This document shows, one piece after another, positions 1-9,400 of a stretch of 45,624 bases of DNA (positions are counted from its first letter, which is position 1; each line of letters starts with the position of its first letter). Source of the DNA: a virus. Made by a program: the position numbers and the translations under genes. The notes under the pieces are model-generated. The model did not search any database and had not been told where the DNA came from. It saw only the letters and a program-made list of their open reading frames with translations. The DNA is taken from IMG/VR virus record IMGVR_UViG_3300020472_000054, positions 1-45,624 of that record; one strand, given 5' to 3'.

Positions 1-1096
1 ATCCACTAATTTCTGCCTTACCTTCAAGTCCGAAGAAGGTACTTTGTGGAGCCTGACTGAACCAGTTGGTTCCAGATACATTGATAGTACCAGAACCAGT
101 AATAACTGGTGTGAGTACACTTTCGGATTCTGCGTACTTGAATAGAGCACCAGAACCTTCGTAAGCGAATGGTATAGATTCTGCAGCACGTATACCAAAT
201 GCCTGGTATTCGTGTAGAGATATCTGACCACCAAATTTCCTTTCAATAACTCCATCATCTCTGGATGAAGTTACTGCATCTGCTACTGAACCGTAGTCTT
301 CAGCAGTGACCTGAATAGTATCACTGAATGAGGTCTCCTTAGCGAGAGGATCCTCAATTGTATCGTCAAATGTAGTATCAGCACTATCAAATGCAGCACC
401 CTGCCTTACTTCGATAGAACCGTAATTATCAGCAGACCACTTATCGTCTGGATCACGAGAGTAATTAAAGATTACATTCTCGGTTGAAGCACCCTTAGCC
501 TTCAGGGCATTCTTAACAATCGGAATGTAAGCGTCTTGGTATGGAGTTGAAGTAGTTCCAGATACATTGAGTGTACCTGATCCATTCCAAGGATAAACTT
601 GATCTAATTCGGTTGCAGCATCTTTGCTGAGTTGAGCTACAACACCAGAACCTGTATAGGTTGATCTACTATATGACTCATCAACAACACCAGAGGTGGT
701 GAAGATAACTGGCCCAGCCGCTCCAAGATCTGGTATAACCAGTCTTTCCAGTCCATGACCAATCTCGAATATTGTACCAGAACCAACCCAAGGTCTAACA
801 GGATTGGTCAGTGCCGCAGCACCTACGTCGAATAATACTGTACTATCTGATGGGAATATAACCTGATAGTATGTGTCGCTTGTTAGGGTGGCTATAGGAC
901 CAAATGGTACTACATCCTCTGTGTATATTATCTCACCCCAATAATGTAAGTTAAAATAATTTGCGTCTCTATCAATTACAGGAGTGTCTACTATATCGCC
1001 ATAGTCAACTCCTGTCGCATGACCGACCTGAACTGATCCAGCGTCCTCTGTGACAAATTCGTCTATTTTTGTATTGTCGTAGACAAATACGGTCAA
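1..1096 (-). CDS. Repetitive virion structural protein, N-terminal part (cut by window edge)
   Basis: An open frame runs from a TTG codon at 1096-1094 to the left edge of the window, about 365 residues, without a stop. TTG is the only usable start I see, because an in-frame TAG lies two codons upstream; an AGGGGG ribosome site sits about six bases before it. The protein starts MTVFVYDNTKIDEFVTED and is Ser/Thr/Gly-rich. Short motifs recur: GSGTINVSGT and GSGTLNVSGT, GSGALFKYAESE, and EDYGSV, DNYGSI, DYGDIV. Such GSG repeats occur in very long structural proteins of T4-like cyanophages, so the full protein is probably much larger. Its place at the end of the baseplate and fiber block suggests a fiber or surface protein. 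The exact function is unknown. Confidence 0.8.
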   Translation of the reverse strand, partial: MTVFVYDNTKIDEFVTEDAGSVQVGHATGVDYGDIVDTPVIDRDANYFNLHYWGEIIYTEDVVPFGPIATLTSDTYYQVIFPSDSTVLFDVGAAALTNPVRPWVGSGTIFEIGHGLERLVIPDLGAAGPVIFTTSGVVDESYSRSTYTGSGVVAQLSKDAATELDQVYPWNGSGTLNVSGTTSTPYQDAYIPIVKNALKAKGASTENVIFNYSRDPDDKWSADNYGSIEVRQGAAFDSADTTFDDTIEDPLAKETSFSDTIQVTAEDYGSVADAVTSSRDDGVIERKFGGQISLHEYQAFGIRAAESIPFAYEGSGALFKYAESESVLTPVITGSGTINVSGTNWFSQAPQSTFFGLEGKAEISG

Positions 1097-1114
1097 GACC
1101 TACCCCCTATAATT

Positions 1115-1146
1115 AAAAAGGGCCCACTTTGATATAAAGCAGACCC
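1115..1146 (-). terminator. Rho-independent terminator (hairpin plus T5)
   Basis: Read on the minus strand, GGGTCTGCTTT pairs with AAAGTGGGCCC (11 pairs including three G-U wobbles) around the loop ATATC, and TTTTT follows. It lies after the stop of the 335-aa protein and before the TTG-initiated gene. It could also act as a leader hairpin for that downstream gene. Confidence 0.75.
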
Positions 1147-1156
1147 CACATATTGA

Positions 1157-1164
1157 TATTTAGT
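1157..1164 (-). promoter_or_regulatory. Weak late-promoter-like element ACTAAATA
   Basis: ACTAAATA on the minus strand matches the T4 late consensus TATAAATA at six of eight bases, including the TAAATA core. It lies upstream of the terminator hairpin at 1115-1146, so a transcript starting here would meet that hairpin before reaching the next gene. It may not be functional. Confidence 0.3.
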
Positions 1165-1171
1165 GTTTCTA

Positions 1172-2179
1172 TTAGTCGAGAGCAACGTTTAGAGTGATCT
1201 TAATTTGGTCACCGTTGTTCTGAATGTTGTAAGGACCGTTTGTGAATCTCTCAGCGTACATTATACTGGAGTATAGTGTAGCAGTATTCAGTCCAAGTAC
1301 ACCGTTAGATGTAGCAGTCATCGAAGGAGTTGTTACAAACTCATCTGCGTTTGGTACATCAAAGACTGTGTAAACATTAGACTCAAGAGTAGTGTTACCC
1401 GCACCAGAGTTAACGTAAACAATGTCTCCACGACGTAAACCGTGATTGGTGAAGGAAATCTTACCGAAACTAAATGTAATACTTGGGTCGGTAGCAACCT
1501 GAATGTTATCAATAAGAGGCTTGTCGAGATATACAACTTGCAATGCTCGGTCAATACCAATTATTCGAGTTCCTGTCTGAACACCTGCGTTACCTGCAAC
1601 ATACTGACCAAGTGTTATATCATTGATACTAACCTGTGGGTCAATAGTAAAGTAGGAGTTACCAACAACTCCGATACATGGGTCTGTGTTGTTACCCTTA
1701 GTAACTGTAGTTCCAATACCAACACTCGCACCGTGTACAACACCTTGTACTGCAACAGGCATGTTATTTGCACGAGTTACATAGTAACCGTAAATATTAC
1801 CTGCAGGTCCAGTGAAGGTGAAAGTCTGTTCTGGGTATGTGGCTGTTGTACCACTACCAACGTTCTTAATAACCCAACGTGATCCATTCAACAGTATTCC
1901 GTACTGTTGGTTATAATCTTGGTCTCCTCTGTTGTTCACACAGTTTGGATAACCAGTGTTTGCGGTAGTACCATAACCATTGACGTTACCATCAATATAT
2001 GGTTCAAAATACGCAGCAGCTGCTGGTACGTCCGACTCCGCAGGAGTAGTGTTACTTGTAAAGAGTTTCAGTACAAGATTTCGTGGTGAGTTATCTTCTA
2101 AGTCAGCAACAAAGTTATTCTGAGCAATCAGATAACGTAGCGATTCAATTTCACCAATATTAGGAACGAGTAATGCCAT
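1172..2179 (-). CDS. Virion structural protein (baseplate or tail-fiber associated), 335 aa
   Basis: Beginning MALLVPNIGEIESLRYLIAQ, the protein has an N-terminal segment that reads like a short helical anchor with LVLKLFTSNTTP, followed by Gly/Thr/Asn-rich beta sequence with motifs such as TFTFTGPAGNIYGYYVT and SFTNHGLRRGDIVYV. It ends in AERFTNGPYNIQNNGDQIKI. This architecture is familiar from marine phage virion proteins encoded next to fibers. The start is the ATG at 2179, with an AGAGG-like ribosome site before it. A perfect late promoter lies 44 bases upstream and a terminator follows the gene, so it can be a single-gene late transcript. I cannot name a T4 counterpart. Expression as a virion protein is likely; a role in host contact is inference. 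Confidence 0.8.
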   Translation of the reverse strand: MALLVPNIGEIESLRYLIAQNNFVADLEDNSPRNLVLKLFTSNTTPAESDVPAAAAYFEPYIDGNVNGYGTTANTGYPNCVNNRGDQDYNQQYGILLNGSRWVIKNVGSGTTATYPEQTFTFTGPAGNIYGYYVTRANNMPVAVQGVVHGASVGIGTTVTKGNNTDPCIGVVGNSYFTIDPQVSINDITLGQYVAGNAGVQTGTRIIGIDRALQVVYLDKPLIDNIQVATDPSITFSFGKISFTNHGLRRGDIVYVNSGAGNTTLESNVYTVFDVPNADEFVTTPSMTATSNGVLGLNTATLYSSIMYAERFTNGPYNIQNNGDQIKITLNVALD

Positions 2180-2222
2180 TGAGAACTACCTCTGGAAGGG
2201 TTAGACGTTTAGAACTATAATG

Positions 2223-2230
2223 TATTTATA
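2223..2230 (-). promoter_or_regulatory. T4-type late promoter TATAAATA
   Basis: A perfect TATAAATA octamer on the minus strand, about 44 bases before the 335-aa gene. It overlaps the 3' end of the preceding 224-aa gene. T4-like phages use this motif with gp55 and the sliding clamp for late transcription. Confidence 0.8.
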
Positions 2231-2900
2231 ATTTTAATTTTAGAGAGACTAATAGCCTTCTAATGCCAGTAACGCTAATAACGTTAAAACTAAGAATATC
2301 ACCAGCGACTATGGTAGTCACCCAATTATTTAGTACATCGTCAAAGTGTTTATTTGTATTTTGCAATTGTAATTGTTGACCACTGGTAATACTGGTAAAA
2401 TTAGGATACTGTGCAAAAGTACATTTGGAGATGTCAAATACAATATCTCCTGTTTGATCGCATAATACTTTTATAGATTCAATCACACCACTAACATCAA
2501 TTGTGATTTTACCTTTGTCGCCAGGAAGCATTGGAGTACTTCCACTATCAATGACATAATTGACAGTTCTTGTAAGATCTGCAGCTGCAGCCAAAGCAAT
2601 CATGACTACATCGTCATTTGATGCTGGAGGAGTTGCAAATACAATCTCATTACCAGAAATGTTATAATCCGATGAAGGATCAAGTAAAAGACCGTTTTTA
2701 GTTACAAGAAGTTGTTGGTTATTATTAGGATTATATGAGGCTCCCTGATCAGCCAATGCAAACGTTTTTCCAATACCATTCATTCCAGTAATACCATCTA
2801 ATACGATATTACCGTATTGGATAGACTTGGAAGGGATTTCATAATCAACTCCGACATTATAGTTGCCTGGTTGATTTAAAGTGACTAAGTAATCTGCCAT
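2226..2900 (-). CDS. Virion structural protein, 224 aa (fiber or baseplate associated)
   Basis: The ATG at 2900 overlaps the TAA of the preceding 110-aa gene (TAATG), indicating coupled translation. The sequence begins MADYLVTLNQPGNYNVGVDY and contains a fiber-like segment, LLVTKNGLLLDPSSDYNI then EIVFATPPASNDDVVMIAL. This resembles the 'NGxxLxPxxDYxxxxxxIxFxxAP' pattern common in phage tail-fiber proteins. The C-terminal half is beta-rich, ending GIRRLLVSLKLKL. No transmembrane segment or catalytic motif is visible. Context, between DUF4815-type and other structural genes, supports a virion role. The precise position in the particle is unknown. Confidence 0.75.
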   Translation of the reverse strand: MADYLVTLNQPGNYNVGVDYEIPSKSIQYGNIVLDGITGMNGIGKTFALADQGASYNPNNNQQLLVTKNGLLLDPSSDYNISGNEIVFATPPASNDDVVMIALAAAADLTRTVNYVIDSGSTPMLPGDKGKITIDVSGVIESIKVLCDQTGDIVFDISKCTFAQYPNFTSITSGQQLQLQNTNKHFDDVLNNWVTTIVAGDILSFNVISVTGIRRLLVSLKLKL

Positions 2901-3232
2901 TATGATACGCCAGGGATTACTAAGACATTACCCTGAATAGGTCTTGTCTTATATGCATTGGGAGAAGTCAAGACAACATCATACACATATCTTCCACCTT
3001 CTATTGTGGAAGTAATAGTGCTAGCAAGAGATACCTTCACTACACCGTTTACTCTATCGGGAAAAGATACAGCAAAAGTATTAAACTTAGTAGCTTCTGG
3101 ATGTTTTTTAATCTTAGATTCGGCAGTATAACCAGTTAAATTCAAAGAAGAATTATTATTATTCTTAATAGTAAAAGTAGCTTCAAAATCTACTCCCTGA
3201 TCCAAAACTATATTGACATTTCTTGCTGTCAT
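2900..3232 (-). CDS. Small structural protein with BppU-N-like beta fold, 110 aa
   Basis: A short protein beginning MTARNVNIVLDQGVDFEATF and continuing with TIKNNNNSSLNLTGYTAESK, a segment with KVSLASTITSTIEGGRYVYD and a terminal GNVLVIPGVS. This pattern (N-terminal 'QG.dF...f.......ldltgyt...qiR' and late 'G.Y.YDv') resembles the small immunoglobulin-like or BppU N-terminal domains that link phage fibers and baseplates. The start is the ATG at 3232, shortly after a CATAAATA late-promoter-like element, and the gene overlaps the next one by TAATG. The fold assignment is from pattern memory and moderate only. Confidence 0.75.
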   Translation of the reverse strand: MTARNVNIVLDQGVDFEATFTIKNNNNSSLNLTGYTAESKIKKHPEATKFNTFAVSFPDRVNGVVKVSLASTITSTIEGGRYVYDVVLTSPNAYKTRPIQGNVLVIPGVS

Positions 3233-3254
3233 CTGTCAAAAGTATAATTTTAGT

Positions 3255-3262
3255 TATTTATG
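3255..3262 (-). promoter_or_regulatory. Late-promoter-like CATAAATA
   Basis: Seven of eight bases match TATAAATA on the minus strand, 23 bases before the 110-aa gene. The spacing is short but compatible with a T4 late start. Confidence 0.5.
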
Positions 3263-3485
3263 ACAATTTATTCAAGACCTGACTCAGTAGGCCCTTGATT
3301 TCAGTAATTTCATCCTTTAGATTGTCAATATCTTTTTTCTGAGTCTCCAAATCGACCACTTCTTTTAACTTCTGTTGTTTGAGTGTTATATAAGAATCAT
3401 ACTCAACATCAGAACAATTAATTATTGCACCAGACTCAGTATCTCTGTAAAGAGAGGTACTGTCCTTGACCTTTACTTTATTCAT
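3258..3485 (-). CDS. Small coiled-coil protein, 75 aa
   Basis: The ATG at 3485 overlaps the TAA of the 2,503-aa gene (TAATG). Residues 1-35 begin MNKVKVKDSTSLYRDTESGA and continue IINCSDVEYDSYITLKQQK. The rest is a clear heptad-rich helix (VVDLETQKKDIDNLKDEI, ending GLLSQVLNKLS) predicted to form a coiled coil. Short proteins of this build (LYRD-type N-terminus plus C-terminal coiled coil) are widespread in T4-like marine phages. Their job is not established; placement suggests a virion or assembly role. Confidence 0.75.
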   Translation of the reverse strand: MNKVKVKDSTSLYRDTESGAIINCSDVEYDSYITLKQQKLKEVVDLETQKKDIDNLKDEITEIKGLLSQVLNKLS

Positions 3486-6400
3486 TAGATAGATGCAATA
3501 GCTCTTAGATCCCTAATCTTAGGAACAAACGCATAGTTTGTACCACTCATTATAATTTTAATTTGGAATCCATTGAACTGTGGAAGATTTCCTCTTGTGA
3601 ACTTATATTCTTTATAATCATTTACTGTTGTAGAAGCCAAGATTCTTCTATCTGGTCTTCCACTATTCTTCGCCTTATTAATAATATTACCAACAGAATC
3701 TAAGTTATCAAAGCCAGGGAATAGTTCAAATAATTGATATTGTGGTGGAGCATCCACTCTGAATATCCTATACAGAACTCTAATATCATTTGTTGGATGT
3801 CTATATGCATCAAACATAACTGTCAATGCATCTGCAGCCTTCTCAAGATTAACAACCTTAGAAAGATATATTGCAGCACTTGGATCTGAATCCAGTGAAT
3901 TAACTCTCAAATCAGTTGCATAATCAGTAACCTTAGAGTTAATTCTATCCATTGTAGTAATAACATTAACTCTATCCAAGTCAATCATTGGAGTGACTTT
4001 GGTATCAAGAGTACTCATAAAGAATTGCATTGTAAATGACTTTCTGCCTGGGAAGTCAGTCAATCTGTTAAGTTCATTTGTTTTAGAACCAATCATCCTT
4101 GGAGAATTGAAAGTATTATTACTATTCAAGGATATTGCTTCATATCCCATATCAATATAGGCATCCATATTACCATCAGGACTATTACCACTAAAGGTTC
4201 TAACCTTAGCTTCCAGATTAGTACCATCTGGTATTAAAGTACCAACATTTGGTCTAAGTATATTGTATGGAATATTCTGTGTTGCTTGAGGTCCAAATGG
4301 AACACCAACCATCACATACTGTTGATCGTAACTTCCTCCAGACTTAGTTTCTCTCCAATATAACTCTGGGAAGTTATTAGAGTTACTTGCAGCTCTATCA
4401 ACACCACGAGAGGAAACACCAACCTTAACCCAATAATGATCAACATCAATTGGATATGTGGCAAGATCTGAATCGGAGAACTTATGAGTTGTGTTAATTC
4501 TTCTTAGAGATACACCATTCAATTCATACTTGTGAAGAATATCATTTACGTTGTAATCTCCAGCCTTAGTGGAATCAATAGATCTTGTAATACCTGTTAC
4601 AGTACCATTAGATGTACTTACACCAGTATACTTAAGAACTTCATTTCCAAGTTTAATATAGCCTGGATTAGAACTATCTACTGGTAGATTCTCAAATGCA
4701 GTAAAGATACCAACAGAAGAAACTGAAATATCAGATGTACTTGAAGAATCAAAAGCAGCAGTTATCTTCTCAGCCTTAACATCAGATTCTACTCCATTAA
4801 GTGTAACCTGATCAAGTTCTGAGTACATACCATGATTTTGATGTCTTACTCTGAAATGTAATCCATCAGATACATTCTGAAGATACTTAATGGATCCACC
4901 ATTAACAGTATTTGTATTACCACCTCCAACATATACAATTGCGGAAGATGCGTCAATCTTTGGTTGTCCTTGAATTTGATCAATAAGAATCGTATTAAAC
5001 GCACTAATAACACCAACGTTATTAGGAATTGTCAATCTAAGATCCTTACCAAAACTATCTGTCTTAGAGTAATCGATAGTCATTACATCACCAGCAGAAT
5101 ATCCAGTACCACCAATAGATACGGTAGCAGCAACAGCAACTCTGTTATTAACGTGAAGACTAACTTCTGCTCCAGATCCTCTACCTATCTGTGAGATTAA
5201 AGGAACGTTAGTGTAAACAATGGATGAATTAGTAAATCCAGTACCAACATTGGTTAGTAATAAATTACTTCCAATTCCAACAGCACCAAGAACCTTACTT
5301 AGATTTGCACTAAAGTTTGGATTATTTTCCTGATAGATTGTTGTACCTTCACTAAGTCCAGAAACTTCAGCAGTAGTAAGACTCTTACCTAAACCAACTA
5401 TAGTGTTGCCAGCAACCATATCAATTGGATCAAGAGCAAGAGAAACAATTTGTCTGTTTCCTACTTCCAAATCTGGGTTGTAGAAATTAACTCTACCAAC
5501 CTCAGATGTAAATTCTGCCCTATAAAGGTTAAACTTAAGATCTTCTAACTGACTTGGATCCCATGTAGCACCGTTCTGTGACTTGAATAGTGAACCAAGT
5601 AATGGTTGGGAAGAAACAATAATCTTCTCTGAATCAGCAGAATTAACTGTGGTAATGTCCTCTTCACCCATTCTGGAGATAAAGACATAATATTCATTAG
5701 ATGCAGAAAGGAGAACTAAACAATACTCACCACCACCTTCAAGATATACAGGAGATGGGAATGTAAATGTAGTTGCCTTAGAACCATCCTGAGAAAGAAC
5801 AACATCATCTGGATCAAGAATAACTTCACCAAAAGGAAGAATTTCCTGAGTAGGTAAACCAGTCTGTAATGTTCTTACTTGAAGTGTAACTGGTAATTGT
5901 TTTGTATCTTTTGCACTAAAGAATATATCACACTTAGTTAGATAAACACCGTTGATATCTGGTACTTCAAATGATTGTGCAAGAGGGTCAACCCATCTTG
6001 TCTGACTGGTAGATCTATTGTTAAAGTTAACATCAGTAACCAATCTACTGGAACTACTGGTGATTGTTCTGGAGTCTGAATGTGGAACTCTTTGAACATC
6101 AGCATTTCTCATTCTCAGAGTACTTGCTTCAATGTTTTGAAGAGTACCAGAAGAAGTGAAGTTTGCTTCAGCCGAACTATCTGTAAATCCAGAAATTGTG
6201 GAGTTAGCAGCACTGGTTGTTAAAGTGAATGTCTTAGTACCAGTACTAAATGATGGTGCAGCAGGAACAGTAGGATCAGGTAAGTATAGAGATCCAAGAA
6301 GAACTCCAGCCTTATCTGTAATTAATCTAATATCCTTAACTTTTGCAATAGCACCACTGGACTGACCAATCAGTTTCATATCTTTGGTTATGTAACCATA

Positions 6401-9400
6401 GAAACCAGATGCAGCCTGTAATTCAAGAGCAGCAGTATCAACGTTCAACAGTGTACTTGTAGAAGAATATGCTGAAGATATTGCATTTGAAGGAGAATAA
6501 GGATTCTCTTTATATGTCTGTGTTGGATTGTTATAAGGACCATACTTATGATTCTGATTTGCTAACCTGAATCTAATTGCATCAGCGTTAGTATTTGGAC
6601 GACTTCCTTCTACAACTTCGCCAGGTCCAAATGTACCACTAACCATTTCAATCTCAATGAGTTTAGGTACAACGTACTTACTCATATCAATGTTATCAAA
6701 GAATGGATAAAGTCTTGTATTAGGCTTAAGTCTTCTACAAACAAACTCAATATTCCTTGATCTCATTGTAGCAACAACTTCAGTTGAAACTACCTTGTCA
6801 CCAAGACTTGTAGTATCAAATCTTTCACCAACTCTAAACTGAATACCTGCCCTTGATTGATTGGAAGTAGTTGTAGTTGTTTGTTCCCTGAAGTTAATAG
6901 TTCTATCAGTGAAATTGGTAGTTGTGGTAATAGGAACACCATGACGACCACCTTCTCCATATTGACCTCTTCTGGTAGTTCTACCAGTCATAGTCGTTGT
7001 AGTATCACTGAATACAGAAGGACCAGTAGCTACACTTGATCCTGTCCATGTTGTCTCCCATGAACCCCAATCAATTGGAGATAGACCAGTATTACTATCC
7101 GCACCAGTCTGACCCATGAACCCATTGTAGGATCCTTCTATGTCATAGGTAGCAGAACTCCTTCTTGTCTCAATCCATGTGTCTGTGCCTGGATTTAATT
7201 CAATCTGACCAATCCAGTTGACAACAGCAAATGGGTTTACATTCTCAATTCTTGTTGCAAACTTGTTTTCAAGATAAGATGTATCACTATAGTTTAGACA
7301 TACAACGTCACCTATCCTCTTAACGTTAGCGTCTCCAAGGTCGGTAACGAATCTATAATCAGCAGATGGAGAAGATGAAGTTGCAGCACCAACAATTGCT
7401 TCTGATCCCAATAATAGGTCAATAGAAGTTGTATAGTGTTGTGGACGTAATCTACCCTCTACAGCATCAATACTTGCTCTAAATTGACTATTAGTTACAT
7501 CACCAGCAACAACAGACTTGAAGTTATCTACAAAGAATCCTGCCTTAAACCTATCAAGGTTAGTCTGTGGATCCCTTAAGGACATATTTGCAGTTTCACT
7601 TTCAAGAAGTGACAATGATGTATAGTATTCAATATTCTTAAGTCTATTCTCGATTATAGAGATATCCTTCATTCGGTATCTCTTATAATTTGCTAAACGC
7701 AACTTAACTTCACTTGCATCGTAAACATATGGAGGCAAGGTTACAGTTGCAACTTCTAACGCATTTTCTATAGGGTTAGGAAGTTTTGGTTCAGTTGCAG
7801 GAATACCTTGTGCCAGAGTGAATATTCCATCTTTAGTTAGATAAAGTTTGTCAATTCTACCAAGATAGTAATCATAAGTAAGATTGAAAGACTTATCTTT
7901 AGCAACTACGTGAGTAGAAGATGAAGTAAATGGATCAAATACTCTTGCGTTAAATTCAAACGGAGAATAACCAGAAGCAGCAGAAGTTGCCCTTGGTCTT
8001 AAGTCAATAATATCTGCGCCAGGAATACTACCAACAAATGGTATTGCGTCAGAATAAAGTTTTTCATCATAAGAATTAACTGTTACAAAGTCGCCAGGGT
8101 CAGAGTTCTCAATAACAAAGTTATTGTAGATAATTGTTAGTCTCCTTGTTGGAGCTTCTGTGCCAGGCCTTCTTACTATTGCAGAGAAATCACAATAATC
8201 TAATCTTTGGCCAGGATCAAACTCAAAGTTATTTCTAATATCTTTATCGCCTGGAACAAATGCTAAAACATCAGCAGTTACATTCGATTCTTCAAATAGA
8301 ATTTGTTCTCCTACTTGGAATGAATTTTCATTTTGATGAACGAATTTAACTTCATTAGTGCTGTTAGTATCAACTAAAACTGCAGAAGCACCTGAATCTC
8401 TACCAACTATTGATTCTCCAACAACTGAATTTAAAATATTAGTATTTAAATTCGTCAATACCAATGTAGGTAATTGAGGATTGGATGTTGATGATGACTC
8501 AAGAATAGATAAAACATATGCAACATCAGGTACACCAAGAGAAATTCTCCTATCTTCAGCTCTTGTACCAAATGTAGATGAATATGTTAAACCATTATTG
8601 GTTGTAGTAGCACCAATACCAGAAGAACTTTTAGCAGATGTTGTAATTGTAGTTGTAGAACATCTCTTAAATATCTTATTCTTTGGTTTTACATTTACTT
8701 TCTTCCAAGTAACTGTAAGAACAGCAGGCCCAGAAGCAGTATTTAAATTACTTAAAGTAGCTGTTCTTCCACTTACAGTTAATTTCTGATTATTAAGTGG
8801 TTCAATTGTTCCACTATTTGTGAAAGATAAGTTATAATCTTCTTCATCAAATGGTTCCAGAGTTAAGTTTGAATCGGACTCTAAAGTACCACTATATGCA
8901 TTATTAGCAACAGTAATTGCATATGACTTTCTAAAGATAATATCTGCACCATTTAAATCAACCGATGCAACATTAGGTTTAGATAATTCTGAGAATAGAT
9001 ATGCCTTAGAATTATTTTGAACTTCAAGTGTAGTCTTAAATAGATCACTTGTAGTAGCGTTTGCAGCAGGTAATGTACCAGTACATACACCAGAAACTGT
9101 TGTAGTTGCTTCAACAACTAATTCAACACTGGAAATAGACTTAATTGCAGCATAAGATGGTGTTGAATTTCCAGCAACACTATAACTTAAAATATTTCCT
9201 GTTGCAAGACCAACTTGCGAGAAATTAGCGTTAGGTGAAGTAACTGTAGAAACACCACCACTACCTGTTGTAACAGTAAACTGTGTTGCAGTAGGAGCGA
9301 TTAAACTTCCTATTGTTAGTCTTGGATCTGCAGTAAATGTGGAACCTGTTCCAACGAACTGGAACACATCTTGCATACCATAATCATCAACTCTTGTAAT

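Noticed and set aside
1442-1882. 146-aa plus-strand open frame and similar long plus-strand frames (for example at 8481-8789, 33548-33880)
   Set aside because: All lie fully opposite clear minus-strand structural genes, have Ser/Thr/Asn/Cys-rich or low-complexity translations from the antisense of Gly/Thr-rich code, and lack ribosome sites.
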